In this document: piece by piece, positions 25,912-35,780 of the stretch | Numbering within the stretch: position 1 is the first letter of the stretch | Layout of the letters: each line of letters starts with the position of its first letter | Assembly (NCBI RefSeq): GCF_000306965.1 | Contig: NZ_JH976435.1 | Span: 224,958-288,957 of the forward strand | From: Amphibacillus jilinensis Y1 | Lineage (GTDB): Bacteria > Bacillota > Bacilli > Bacillales > Amphibacillaceae | Direction: 5' to 3' | Length of the DNA: 64,000 nt | Notes under the pieces: model-generated | Told to the model about the DNA's origin: nothing | Databases searched by the model: none | Seen by the model: the letters and a program-made list of their open reading frames with translations, nothing else | Translations under genes and position numbers: made by a program

Positions 25912-26994
25912 ATGCAATGGCTTGCTTTAGATCTACAGTTTTTTTCCGGGGAAAAAACAGAAAAAGCTACACCTAAGAAACGTCAAGATACAAGAAAAAA
26001 GGGGCAAGTTAGCAAAAGTCAAGATGTAAACACTGCTGTACTACTCTTTTTTATGTTTATCGTTTTTATCATTATTGGTCCTTTTTGGAAGGAGCGTTTT
26101 ACAGGCCTGTATCAGCAAATTTTCACTGAATACATGCTCTGGGAGTTAACTCCTGATCATTTGCGCATCATATTTATTGATATCATTACTTATATGGGAT
26201 TTACGATTGCTCCAGTTATGGGTATTGCTATTATAGCTGGACTTGTTTCAAATTTAATGCAGATTGGTTTTTTATTTACGACAGAACCATTACAAATGAA
26301 GCTGGACAAATTAAATCCAATCTCAGGAGCAAAAAAGATTTTTTCAATTCGAGCAATAGTTGAATTGGTCAAATCAATTTTAAAAATTACTGTGGTTGCA
26401 ACGGTCACGTTCTCAATATTATGGATGAATAAAGATGAGATGATGATGTTGGCCCACGGAAACCTTGATGGAGCGTTATCTTTTTTTGGTTCTACAGTAA
26501 CATTAATGGGAATTTCAGCATCGCTAGCTTTACTTGTCCTATCGGTTATTGATTATATGTATCAACGTTTTGATTACGAAAAGAATATTCGAATGTCGAA
26601 ACAAGATATCAAAGATGAGTATAAGAATATTGAAGGAGATCCTTTGATTAAATCTAAAATTAAAGAACGTCAGCGTCAGATGGCAATGCGCCGTATGATG
26701 AGTGAAATACCAAACGCTGATGTAGTTATTACGAATCCTACTCACTACGCTGTAGCGATTAAATATGATGAATCAAAAGCAGATGCTCCTTATGTTGTTG
26801 CTAAAGGCGTCGATTATGTAGCATTTAAAATACGTGATATAGCCAAAAATAATAAAGTGGCAATTGTAGAAAATCGTCCTTTAGCAAGAGCATTATATGC
26901 CGAAGTTGAGATTGGCCAAGCTATTAATGAATCGTTTTATCAAGCTGTAGCTGAAGTTTTGGCTTATGTCTATCAAATTGAACAAAAAGCTTAA
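25912..26994 (+). CDS. flhB: Flagellar export specificity protein FlhB
   Basis: Export-gate protein that self-cleaves to switch from hook to filament secretion. 360 residues: basic N-terminus with GEKTEKATPKKRQDTRKKGQV, four membrane helices, and the cytoplasmic domain with the autocleavage motif NPTH (Asn275-Pro276) followed by YAVAIKYDES. The C-terminal tail resembles the separate protein YlqH at 1718-1999. Confidence 0.97.
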   Translation: MQWLALDLQFFSGEKTEKATPKKRQDTRKKGQVSKSQDVNTAVLLFFMFIVFIIIGPFWKERFTGLYQQIFTEYMLWELTPDHLRIIFIDIITYMGFTIAPVMGIAIIAGLVSNLMQIGFLFTTEPLQMKLDKLNPISGAKKIFSIRAIVELVKSILKITVVATVTFSILWMNKDEMMMLAHGNLDGALSFFGSTVTLMGISASLALLVLSVIDYMYQRFDYEKNIRMSKQDIKDEYKNIEGDPLIKSKIKERQRQMAMRRMMSEIPNADVVITNPTHYAVAIKYDESKADAPYVVAKGVDYVAFKIRDIAKNNKVAIVENRPLARALYAEVEIGQAINESFYQAVAEVLAYVYQIEQKA

Positions 26995-27018
26995 CACAGC
27001 TTGTAAGGAGAGGGAATA

Positions 27019-29052
27019 ATGAAGGCAAAAGATCTATCCGTACTATTATTTGTAATCACAATTATTATTATGCTAATCATCCCGTTACCTGGTTGGTTAT
27101 TAAGTATTTTAATATTGACAAATATATCCTTGGCTTTAATTGTTATTTTAGTTGCCATGAATACAACTGAACCATTGCAATTTTCAATTTTACCTTCGTT
27201 ATTACTACTTTTAACATTGTTTCGATTAGGTTTGAATGTTTCTACTACGCGTTCAATTTTAGGTGAAGCAGACGCTGGGAATGTAGTGGATACATTTGGA
27301 ACTTTCGTTATTGGTGATAGTCCACTTGTAGGTTTCGTTGTGTTTGCAATTTTAATTATTATCCAATTTCTTGTTATAACGAAAGGTAGTGAACGTGTTT
27401 CTGAGGTAGGTGCACGATTCACCTTAGATGCAATGCCTGGTAAGCAAATGAGTATTGATGCTGATTTAAATGCAGGATTAATAAATGAACAACAGGCTAA
27501 AGAACGTCGACAAAAAATTGAGCGAGAAGCCGATTTCTATGGAGCGATGGACGGTGCCAGTAAGTTTGTAAAAGGGGATGCCATTGCTGGTATTGTTATT
27601 GTACTTATAAATATCATTTTCGGGCTTGTCATCGGCATGCTTCAATTAGGAATGAGCTTTGAAGAGGCTATATCTACCTACATGCAATTGACAGTTGGGG
27701 ATGGGTTGGTAAGTCAAATTCCAGCATTATTAATTTCAACTGCTACGGGTATCATTGTTACACGTGCCGCATCAGAAGGTAACTTAAGCAGTGATGTAAC
27801 GGGACAATTGCTTCAGTATCCAAAGTTGCTTTATATTGCCGGGGGTACTATATTCCTGTTCGGTTTAACACCTATTAATTTTTGGTTAACGACAGCAATA
27901 GCTGGGACATTAATTTTTGGTGGTTTATTATTAGAACGGCCTGCAAAAAATATAGAAGTTGATCACGCTTTGGAAGAGGAAGAAGAATCAAGTAGCCAGA
28001 TGAAATCCCAAGAAAATGTAGTCGATCTAATTAGTATGGATCCAATTGAATTTGAATTTGGTTATGCGTTGATCCCACTGGTTGATGCAAGTCAAGGTGG
28101 CGACCTTATGGACCGAATCGTTATGATTAGAAGACAATTAGCCATTGAATTTGGCATTGTTATTCCCGTTGTAAGAATTCGTGACAATATTCAACTACCT
28201 CCGAATGCTTATCAACTTAAAATAAAGGGTAATGAAGTAGCACAAGGTGAATTAATGTTGGACCATTATTTAGCGATGACCCCTGGGATAGATGACGATG
28301 ATCTTGATGGGATCGAGACAAAGGAACCTGCTTTTGGCCTACCAGCAAAGTGGATTACGGAAGAAGTGAAAGATGATGCTGAACTGGCAGGTTATACAGT
28401 TGTTGACCCTCCGTCTGTCGTTTCTACACATATAACAGAAGTTATTAAAAAACATGCACATTTACTATTAGGGCGTCAGGAGACTAAACAATTAATTGAT
28501 CATTTAAAAGAATCCTATCCAATCTTAGTCGAAGAGGTTACACCAGAACCGTTAAATGTTGGAGATGTTCAAAAGGTTCTTGCTAAGTTATTACGCGAAC
28601 AAGTATCTGTCAGAAATTTACCTGTTATTTTTGAGACATTAGCAGATTTCGGAAAAATGACAAATGATCCTGAATTACTTGGTGAATATGCAAGACAAGC
28701 ATTAGCATCACAGATCACAAAGCAGTATACGGAAGGCTCCAAATCATTAAGGGTCATTACCGTAGCTGGAGAAGTAGAACAAATGATTGCTGATCACGTT
28801 CAACAAACAGAGCATGGAAATTATTTAGCATTAGATCCTGATACCCAACAGCGAATTATTCGTTCAGTAACAGAGAAGGTGGAACAGGTATCCTTACAAG
28901 AAGAAATCCCAATTATATTATGTTCGCCAACTATTAGAATGTATATGAAGCAACTGCTAGATCGCTTCTTTCCACATGTTGTGGTGTTGTCTTATAATGA
29001 ATTAGAACCAAATCTAGATGTTCAAAGTGTTGGGGTGGTGAACGCCGGATGA
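27019..29052 (+). CDS. flhA: Flagellar export protein FlhA
   Basis: Nonameric export-gate protein with a large cytoplasmic ring that docks chaperone-substrate pairs. 677 residues: eight membrane helices in the first ~310 residues with the FHIPEP-type signature around RFTLDAMPGKQMSIDADLNAGLI, then the acidic linker (ALEEEEES) and the cytoplasmic domain (about 345-677). Start ATG with AAGGAGAGGGA upstream. It overlaps flhF by 4 bases. Confidence 0.97.
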   Translation: MKAKDLSVLLFVITIIIMLIIPLPGWLLSILILTNISLALIVILVAMNTTEPLQFSILPSLLLLLTLFRLGLNVSTTRSILGEADAGNVVDTFGTFVIGDSPLVGFVVFAILIIIQFLVITKGSERVSEVGARFTLDAMPGKQMSIDADLNAGLINEQQAKERRQKIEREADFYGAMDGASKFVKGDAIAGIVIVLINIIFGLVIGMLQLGMSFEEAISTYMQLTVGDGLVSQIPALLISTATGIIVTRAASEGNLSSDVTGQLLQYPKLLYIAGGTIFLFGLTPINFWLTTAIAGTLIFGGLLLERPAKNIEVDHALEEEEESSSQMKSQENVVDLISMDPIEFEFGYALIPLVDASQGGDLMDRIVMIRRQLAIEFGIVIPVVRIRDNIQLPPNAYQLKIKGNEVAQGELMLDHYLAMTPGIDDDDLDGIETKEPAFGLPAKWITEEVKDDAELAGYTVVDPPSVVSTHITEVIKKHAHLLLGRQETKQLIDHLKESYPILVEEVTPEPLNVGDVQKVLAKLLREQVSVRNLPVIFETLADFGKMTNDPELLGEYARQALASQITKQYTEGSKSLRVITVAGEVEQMIADHVQQTEHGNYLALDPDTQQRIIRSVTEKVEQVSLQEEIPIILCSPTIRMYMKQLLDRFFPHVVVLSYNELEPNLDVQSVGVVNAG

Positions 29053-30173
29053 AAGTGAAAAAATATGTGGCAGCGACAATGCCTGAAGTGATGCAAAAAG
29101 TAAGAAAGGAATTAGGAAGTGATGCTGTTATTCTTAATTCTAAAGTGATTTATACCGGAGGGTTTCTTGGGTTATTTAAAAAAAGAAATATTGAGGTGGT
29201 AGCAGCCATTGAACCTGAACCTGTTAGAAGGTCTCCAAATCATACGGTTAAGTCACCAGTCAAACACCATTTCAAAATAGAAAAGGAAACAAAGGATAAA
29301 GAGCAAAAGATTGTCCTGGAAGAGTTAAGGTCACTAAGGAAATGGATGGAATCAAAATCAGAAGATGATCAGCCAGTTTTCTCGGCGGCCTTTGAATCCG
29401 TCCGTGACCATTTGTTAGCCCAAGAAGTAGACCAAACGATTACCGATCAATTATTAAAAACCGTCTATGAACAAGTGAATCGTGACGATTTAACTTATCA
29501 AGAGGCGAAGCAGTCAGTCGAATCACATCTGGTATCTTTTTTTGCAAATTATGAATGTGGGGCTATCACTTATGAAAAAAGATTTGTTCACCTCGTCGGT
29601 CCTACAGGGGTGGGTAAAACAACAACCATTGCTAAGCTCGCTGCAAACAGCATGATCAAGGACGGAAAAAAAGTAGCGCTTATTACGACAGATACCTATC
29701 GAATCGCAGCAATTGAACAGTTAAAAACGTATTCGAAAATTTTAGATATCCCATTAGAAATTGCTTATACGATGGAAGATTACCAAAAAGCCAGGTTGAA
29801 ATTTCAACATTATGATGTTGTTTTTGTTGATACAGCGGGGAGAAACTTCCGTGATCCAAAGTATGTCGCAGAACTTGGACAAATTGTAGATTTAGAACAT
29901 GATATTGAGACTTACTTGGTTCTCTCTTTGACAGCTAAATCGAACGATCTAGTCTCCATATTCAAGCAATTTCACGCCATTCCATTGAAAAAGCTTATTT
30001 TCACAAAGACCGATGAAACGATGTCTTATGGTGCAATTTTGAACTTAATCAGCCATTATCAAATAGGTATTGCCTATTTAACACATGGTCAGGATGTACC
30101 AGATGATATTAAAGAAGCTGAACCGGGGATGTTAGTAGAGCTGTTAATGGGGTCACATGATGAAAATGTATAA
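29049..30173 (+). CDS. flhF: SRP-type GTPase FlhF
   Basis: GTPase that sets where flagella are placed, paralogous to FtsY/Ffh. 374 residues: N-terminal basic domain (KKYVAATMPEVMQKVRKELG), variable linker with KEQKIVLEEL, then NG domain with [15 protein letters not shown] near residue 180, DTYRIAAIEQLKTY near 217 and DTAGRN near 260. ATG overlaps the flhA stop. Works with FlhG, encoded next. Confidence 0.96.
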   Translation: MKVKKYVAATMPEVMQKVRKELGSDAVILNSKVIYTGGFLGLFKKRNIEVVAAIEPEPVRRSPNHTVKSPVKHHFKIEKETKDKEQKIVLEELRSLRKWMESKSEDDQPVFSAAFESVRDHLLAQEVDQTITDQLLKTVYEQVNRDDLTYQEAKQSVESHLVSFFANYECGAITYEKRFVHLVGPTGVGKTTTIAKLAANSMIKDGKKVALITTDTYRIAAIEQLKTYSKILDIPLEIAYTMEDYQKARLKFQHYDVVFVDTAGRNFRDPKYVAELGQIVDLEHDIETYLVLSLTAKSNDLVSIFKQFHAIPLKKLIFTKTDETMSYGAILNLISHYQIGIAYLTHGQDVPDDIKEAEPGMLVELLMGSHDENV

Positions 30174-31032
30174 TGATCAAGCTGCAAATCTTCGTAAAAA
30201 GATGGAAAAGCGAAGTTCAAATAAACAAGCTAAAACAATTGCTGTTGTAAGTGGAAAAGGTGGCGTCGGAAAATCAAATTTCACATTGAATTTTGCTCTT
30301 AGCTTAGCTCAAAAGGAAAAAGCCGTACTGATTGTTGATCTTGATATAGGTATGGGAAATATTGATATTCTGCTTGGTTTACAAGCTAAGCAATCGATTG
30401 TTCAAATGTATGAGAATAATCTTTCTATTCATGATATTATAGAAACAGGCCCACATGCTCTTGCTTATATTGCAGCTGGTTCCGGACTTTCAGAAGTGTT
30501 TAGCATGAGCGATGAGAAATTTAATTATTTCTTAGAACAATTTGACCAAATCACTCATGATTATGATTATATCTTTTTTGATATGGGAGCTGGGGCGACA
30601 CATGATAGCTTATTTTATATATTAGCTGCTGATCAATGTTTTGTTGTAACGACACCTGAGCCTACTGCAATGATGGATGCTTACGCTATGGTTAAGCATA
30701 TTTATTTAAGAAATCCAGAACTACCCTTTTATTTAGTTGTTAATCGAAGTGAATCTTTTAAAGATGGTAAGATGATTATGAAAAGACTTCAAAAAGTTAT
30801 TGAACAATTTTTATCTAAATCGGTTACACCTTTAGGTATTATTCCCTATGATAAGGTGATTTCAAGGGCTGTTGTTCAACAAATTCCGTTTACGTTATTT
30901 GATTCACGTGCTCAAGCCTCAAAAGCTGTTAATCAAATCGCTACTCAATACTTGACGAATTCAATCAATATAAATAAGAAAACGACATCAACATTTATAA
31001 CAAAATTAAAGAAATTCATGACAGAAAGGTAG
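30157..31032 (+). CDS. flhG: MinD-like ATPase FlhG (YlxH)
   Basis: ParA/MinD-family ATPase that stimulates FlhF GTPase and controls flagellar number and pattern. 291 residues: the N-terminal FlhF-activating segment (YNDQAANLRKKMEKR, with the DQAxxLR motif), deviant Walker A KGGVGKSN at about 34-41, DLDIGMGNIDILLG and FFDMGAGAT. The C-terminus is basic. ATG 30157, 30160 and 30166 are all possible starts inside the end of flhF. Confidence 0.95.
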   Translation: MMKMYNDQAANLRKKMEKRSSNKQAKTIAVVSGKGGVGKSNFTLNFALSLAQKEKAVLIVDLDIGMGNIDILLGLQAKQSIVQMYENNLSIHDIIETGPHALAYIAAGSGLSEVFSMSDEKFNYFLEQFDQITHDYDYIFFDMGAGATHDSLFYILAADQCFVVTTPEPTAMMDAYAMVKHIYLRNPELPFYLVVNRSESFKDGKMIMKRLQKVIEQFLSKSVTPLGIIPYDKVISRAVVQQIPFTLFDSRAQASKAVNQIATQYLTNSININKKTTSTFITKLKKFMTER

Positions 31033-31038
31033 GGCAAT

Positions 31039-32118
31039 ATGGATAAAGTAAAGGTACTCGTTGTCGATGACTCTGCATTTATGCGCAAAATGATTTCTAA
31101 CATATTGGAATCGCATATAAAGATAGAAGTCGTAGGAACCGCTCGGAATGGTCAAGATGCACTAGATAAGATAGATACATTACACCCTGATGTGGTCACT
31201 TTAGATATAGAAATGCCTGTAATGGACGGCTTAACCGCTTTATCCCATATTATGAAAAATAAACAGCGCCCTGTTATCATGCTTTCTAGCTTAACTAAAG
31301 AAGGTGCTGATAAAACGCTTGAGTCAATGGAATTAGGTGCAGTGGACTTTGTTACTAAGCCTTCTGGGTCTATTTCTCTAAACATTAAGGAAAAAGAAGC
31401 CGAAATTATAAGTAAGGTCTTACAAGCCGCTCATGTTAAAGTTACATCTATTAAACCTAAAAGTTATCATTCTCCTGTTATTCAATCATTTAATAGGGAT
31501 AGAAAACAACGATCTAAGTTAAATGGTACGGATAATTTTATTATAGCTATAGGTACATCGACCGGGGGACCTCGCGCCCTTCAGCAAGTAGTAACCCGAT
31601 TACCGGCAGATATACCTGCGCCTGTTGTTATTGTCCAACACATGCCAGCTGGTTTCACCAAATCATTGGCTAATCGTTTAAATAATTTATCCCATATATC
31701 TGTAAGAGAAGTAACTGATGGTGAGTGGTTGGAAAAGGGGACAGCTTATATTGCGCCAGGTGGCTATCAATTTAGGGTGGTGGAGTCATCAATGGGTTTG
31801 AAAGCTAAAGTGACAAAAGAAGAGAATAGAAATGGTCATCAACCGTCTGTTGATGTATTATTTGAATCTTTAGCTGAATTGAACAAGCAACAGCTATTAA
31901 GTGTTATCATGACCGGCATGGGGACTGATGGGGCGAATGGAATTATTAAGATGAAAGAAAAGAAAAGTAATACGATCGTTGTATCTGAAGCTAAGGAAAC
32001 TTGTGTCGTCTATGGCATGCCCCAAGCTGCTGAAAAGACTAAATTGGTAGACTTTGTCGTTGAACTTCCAAGTATTGCAGATACAATTGTCAATCAACTG
32101 AAAGTCAGAGGTGAATAG
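31039..32118 (+). CDS. cheB: Chemotaxis methylesterase CheB
   Basis: Response regulator that demethylates chemoreceptors. 359 residues: receiver domain with VVDDSAFMR and phospho-acceptor Asp56 (TLDIEMPVMDG), linker, then the methylesterase domain with catalytic Ser174 (GTSTGGPRALQQV), His in VQHMPAGFT and Asp in MTGMGTDGANG. RBS AGGGC is modest. Overlap/adjacency with cheA implies coupled expression. Confidence 0.97.
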   Translation: MDKVKVLVVDDSAFMRKMISNILESHIKIEVVGTARNGQDALDKIDTLHPDVVTLDIEMPVMDGLTALSHIMKNKQRPVIMLSSLTKEGADKTLESMELGAVDFVTKPSGSISLNIKEKEAEIISKVLQAAHVKVTSIKPKSYHSPVIQSFNRDRKQRSKLNGTDNFIIAIGTSTGGPRALQQVVTRLPADIPAPVVIVQHMPAGFTKSLANRLNNLSHISVREVTDGEWLEKGTAYIAPGGYQFRVVESSMGLKAKVTKEENRNGHQPSVDVLFESLAELNKQQLLSVIMTGMGTDGANGIIKMKEKKSNTIVVSEAKETCVVYGMPQAAEKTKLVDFVVELPSIADTIVNQLKVRGE

Positions 32119-32119
32119 C

Positions 32120-34123
32120 ATGGAAATGAATGAGTACTTAGATGTATTTATTGAAGAGAGTAAAGAACATATTCAGTCCTTGAATGATCAATTATTACTG
32201 CTTGAAAAAGATCCGGAAAATCTGGATATTGTTAGTGAAATCTTTCGATCAGCTCATACATTAAAAGGTATGTCGGCAACAATGGGTTTTCAAGACCTCG
32301 CTGAGTTAACTCACATAATGGAAAATGTACTTGATGCTGTAAGGAATCATCAGTTGACATTAACACCTGAAATTATTGATGTTGTTTTCAATGCTGTTGA
32401 TGCACTTGAGTCAATGGTTCTTGATATTATCGATGGTGGTGAAGGAAAGAAGGATGTATCAGACTTAATTAAGCAACTAGAAGCTATAGAAAATGGTGAA
32501 TTAGTTGGAGAAACCAAGTCAGTTCATCCAGCAACAAGCTCAATCAATACGACGATTAATGTTAATCAGGACCTAGACCAATTTGAATTAGCTGTTTTAC
32601 AGCAATCACAAGAAAAAGGTTTTAAAAACTATCAAATCACCGTTCAACTTCAAGAAACATGTTTACTTAAAGCAGCTAGAGTATACATGGTCTTTGAAAT
32701 TTTGGAGCAAATTGGTGAAGTTATTAAGTCAACACCAACGGTAACTGAATTAGAAGACGAGAATTTTGAATATGACTTCTCAGTCATATTAGTAGCTAAT
32801 GATACGCCAGAAGCTATTCAGCAAAAGGTGATGAAGGTATCTGAGATTGATCAAGTTCAAATTAATGAAGTAGAACTTGGCAATCAATCAACTACTGATG
32901 TCTCAGAAGAAGTAACACCTCAAAAAGGTAAAGAAGAGGATACATCGAAAAAAGAAGCTTCTAAATCTCAACTAACAAGTAAAACCATCAGAGTTAATAT
33001 AGAACGTTTGGATGCACTGATGAACCTATTTGAAGAATTGGTTATCGATCGTGGTCGTCTTGAGCAAATATCCAGCTCTTTACGTGACAATGAGCTTCAA
33101 GAAACGGTTGAGCACATGTCTCGCATCTCAGGCGATCTGCAAAATATAATTCTTAACATGCGAATGGTGCCTATTGATCAAGTCTTTAATCGTTTCCCAA
33201 GAATGGTAAGACAATTAGCTAAAGATCTTGATAAGAAAATCGATTTGCAAATTTACGGTGCTGATACGGAGCTTGATCGAACGGTTATCGATGAAATTGG
33301 TGATCCATTAGTACACTTGATCCGGAACGCATTAGATCATGGAATTGAGACACCAGATGTAAGAAAACAAAAAGGGAAGCCAGAAGAAGGTATTTTAAAG
33401 CTGAATGCTTACCACAGTGGTAATCACGTTTTTATCGAGATTTCAGATAACGGTGCTGGTATTGATCGTGACAAAGTGGTTAATAAAGCAATATCAAATG
33501 GTGTTATTACGCAGGAACAAGGACAAACATACACGGATAATCAAGTTTATCAACTTATTTTAGAAAGTGGTTTCTCTACTGCTGATAAAATTTCTGATAT
33601 TTCAGGACGTGGTGTAGGACTAGATGTTGTTAAGAATACGATTGAATCATTAGGTGGTTCCATTACAATTGATTCTACTTTTAATGAAGGTTCAACATTT
33701 TTAATCCAGTTACCATTAACCCTTTCAATCATTTCTGTTATGTTAACTGAAGTACAAGAAGAAAAGTATGCAATACCGTTGTCGTCAATTATTGAAACAG
33801 CTATCGTTCATAAAAAAGATATTATGCGTGCGCATAATAAACAAGTGATTGATTTTAGAGGTAAGGTGGTACCACTTGTTTCTTTACAACACGTATTCGA
33901 TGTACCTGGAGAGCCAAATGACGAAGAATATTATTCTGTTGTTATTATACGTCAAGGTGACAAAATGGCTGGGCTCATTGTTGATACGTTTATTGGTCAA
34001 CATGAAGTGGTGCTAAAATCTCTCGGTAATTATTTGACAGATATATTTGCAATTTCTGGTGCAACCATTCTTGGTGATGGGCAAGTAGCATTGATTGTTG
34101 ATACGAATGCATTAATTAAATAA
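32120..34123 (+). CDS. cheA: Chemotaxis histidine kinase CheA
   Basis: Central kinase of chemotaxis, 667 residues. Domains in order: HPt with phospho-acceptor His46 (FRSAHTLKG), P2 CheY/CheB-binding domain (about 150-250), dimerisation helices (TIRVNIERLDALMNLFEELV), the HATPase domain with LVHLIRNALDHGIE, DNGAGID and GRGVGLDVVK, and a C-terminal CheW-like domain (about 530-667). ATG 32120 after AGAGGTGA is preferred over GTG 32111, which overlaps the ribosome-binding site. Confidence 0.97.
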   Translation: MEMNEYLDVFIEESKEHIQSLNDQLLLLEKDPENLDIVSEIFRSAHTLKGMSATMGFQDLAELTHIMENVLDAVRNHQLTLTPEIIDVVFNAVDALESMVLDIIDGGEGKKDVSDLIKQLEAIENGELVGETKSVHPATSSINTTINVNQDLDQFELAVLQQSQEKGFKNYQITVQLQETCLLKAARVYMVFEILEQIGEVIKSTPTVTELEDENFEYDFSVILVANDTPEAIQQKVMKVSEIDQVQINEVELGNQSTTDVSEEVTPQKGKEEDTSKKEASKSQLTSKTIRVNIERLDALMNLFEELVIDRGRLEQISSSLRDNELQETVEHMSRISGDLQNIILNMRMVPIDQVFNRFPRMVRQLAKDLDKKIDLQIYGADTELDRTVIDEIGDPLVHLIRNALDHGIETPDVRKQKGKPEEGILKLNAYHSGNHVFIEISDNGAGIDRDKVVNKAISNGVITQEQGQTYTDNQVYQLILESGFSTADKISDISGRGVGLDVVKNTIESLGGSITIDSTFNEGSTFLIQLPLTLSIISVMLTEVQEEKYAIPLSSIIETAIVHKKDIMRAHNKQVIDFRGKVVPLVSLQHVFDVPGEPNDEEYYSVVIIRQGDKMAGLIVDTFIGQHEVVLKSLGNYLTDIFAISGATILGDGQVALIVDTNALIK

Positions 34124-34139
34124 CAAGGGGGAAAATGAG

Positions 34140-34619
34140 ATGGCAGAAGTGACAACAGAGTATTTAAAGTCTATTGTCTTTCAATTAAATGATGAAGAAT
34201 ATGCAATGCCTGTTGATCTAGTAGGTTCAATTGAGCGTATGATGCATATTACAAGAATCCCAGGTGCAGCTCCTTTTGTCAAAGGCGTTTTAAATCTAAG
34301 AGGCGTGGTCACACCTATTATTGATTTGCGAACAAGGTTCGGATTTGAGTCAGTCGATTATTCAGAGAGTACGCGTACGATTATTATTCACCATAACAAT
34401 ATGGACGTTGGTCTTATTGTTGATGCGGCTTATGACGTCATTGATATACCTAAAGATCGGTTAGAACCGGCACCAGAAATAGTTGGGTCTGTTTCAATTG
34501 AGTATATTGATGGTGTAGCTAAACATGACGATCGATTATTAATTTTATTAAACATTGATAAAGTTCTAGCAGATGAAGCACTGGCAAGCAAAACAGCTTT
34601 TCAAGATAAGCAGGTGTAA
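34140..34619 (+). CDS. cheW: Chemotaxis coupling protein CheW
   Basis: Adaptor linking receptors to CheA. 159 residues with the SH3-like fold: IVFQLNDEEYAMPVDLVGSIE, TRIPGAAPFVKGVLNLRG and VVTPIIDLRTRFG, and late VEYIDGVAK-type strand (IEYIDGVAKHDDRLLILLNIDKVL). RBS AAGGGGGAAA. Confidence 0.96.
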   Translation: MAEVTTEYLKSIVFQLNDEEYAMPVDLVGSIERMMHITRIPGAAPFVKGVLNLRGVVTPIIDLRTRFGFESVDYSESTRTIIIHHNNMDVGLIVDAAYDVIDIPKDRLEPAPEIVGSVSIEYIDGVAKHDDRLLILLNIDKVLADEALASKTAFQDKQV

Positions 34620-34621
34620 TC

Positions 34622-35257
34622 ATGTCATTTATTGAATCTTTAACAGATTATCAGTTGGACGCACTTAAAGAAGTCGGTAATATAGGCTCTGGCAATGCAG
34701 CAACATCATTGTCAATGCTGTTAAATCATAAAGTGGATATGAAGGTGCCGGCAGTTCGAATCGTTGATTATAATGAAATGATGGAATTGGTCGGTGGACC
34801 CGATAAGTTAATTGCTGCAGTTTTTTTGCGTATCGAAGGAGAAGCGCCCGGTAATATGTTTTTTGTCCTTTCTCCAGAGGAAGCAGAAACTTTTGTTAAG
34901 CAAATGACGGGAAGTGAAGATTTTTCAGTGCAAGAACCCCCTTTTGATGAGATGGCCATGTCTGCATTACAAGAAATGGGGAATATATTAGCAGGCTCTT
35001 ATCTTTCTGCGTTATCTGATTTTATCAATGTTTTATTGCAGCCATCTGTTCCTCTATTAACGATTGATATGGCAGGGGCAATTTTAGCTGAAGGACTATT
35101 AGAACTATCTCAAGTAAGTGACTATGCAATAATTATCGATACGATTATTGACGATCATGAAGATGAAAACAAACCGATACAAGGTCATTTCTTTTTACTA
35201 CCTGATCCGGATTCATTCCCTAAAATTTTCAATAAATTAGGTATACCTGATCAGTGA
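34622..35257 (+). CDS. cheC: CheY-P phosphatase CheC
   Basis: Phosphatase that adapts the chemotaxis response, activated by CheD. 211 residues with two active-site helices: LDALKEVGNIGSGNAATSLS (residues ~11-30) and MSALQEMGNILAGSYLSALS (~117-136), each with the Glu/Asn pair intact. Its stop overlaps the GTG start of cheD. Confidence 0.95.
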   Translation: MSFIESLTDYQLDALKEVGNIGSGNAATSLSMLLNHKVDMKVPAVRIVDYNEMMELVGGPDKLIAAVFLRIEGEAPGNMFFVLSPEEAETFVKQMTGSEDFSVQEPPFDEMAMSALQEMGNILAGSYLSALSDFINVLLQPSVPLLTIDMAGAILAEGLLELSQVSDYAIIIDTIIDDHEDENKPIQGHFFLLPDPDSFPKIFNKLGIPDQ

Positions 35258-35754
35258 ACACGCTTGAAAGTAAATTGATTAAGGTAGGGATAGCTGATTT
35301 AAAATTTGCAAAATCACCGGATGTTTTGCGGACATCAGGTTTAGGATCTTGTGTTGGGGTGGTTATCTATGATGCATCAGCAAAAATAGCTGGCATGGCA
35401 CACGTTATGCTTCCGGATTCTAAATCGTCAAAAAAATCAGAGCTTAATCAATTTAAATATGCAGATACTTCATTACCGATTTTAATTGACACATTGATTA
35501 AGGATGGAGCAAGGAAATTTGCCCTAAAGGCTAAAATAGCCGGTGGCGCACAAATGTTTTCGTTTAGCTCATCTAATGATATGCTTCGCGTAGGTCAACG
35601 TAATGTAGAAGCGGTAAAGACAGTGTTGAATCAATACAGAATACCTATTTTAGCAGAAGATGTTTATGGTAGCAGTGGACGGACCATTGAGTTTTCAATA
35701 GATACGACATTGTTAAATGTTCGAACCGTTAGTCAAGGAACAAAAGATATTTAA
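35254..35754 (+). CDS. cheD: Chemoreceptor glutamine deamidase CheD
   Basis: Deamidates receptors and activates CheC. 166 residues with catalytic Cys in SGLGSCVGVVIYD (about residue 32), His in GMAHVMLPDS (about 50) and the KIAGGAQMF motif. GTG start overlapping the cheC stop by four bases. Confidence 0.95.
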   Translation: MNTLESKLIKVGIADLKFAKSPDVLRTSGLGSCVGVVIYDASAKIAGMAHVMLPDSKSSKKSELNQFKYADTSLPILIDTLIKDGARKFALKAKIAGGAQMFSFSSSNDMLRVGQRNVEAVKTVLNQYRIPILAEDVYGSSGRTIEFSIDTTLLNVRTVSQGTKDI

Positions 35755-35780
35755 AAAATAATGAAAGCGAGGCGATTGGA

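Noticed and set aside
26991-27422. Open reading frame of about 143 codons on the minus strand
   Set aside because: Fully antisense to flhA, which is a clear coding gene on the plus strand. The translation has no recognisable domain and no ribosome-binding site in context.
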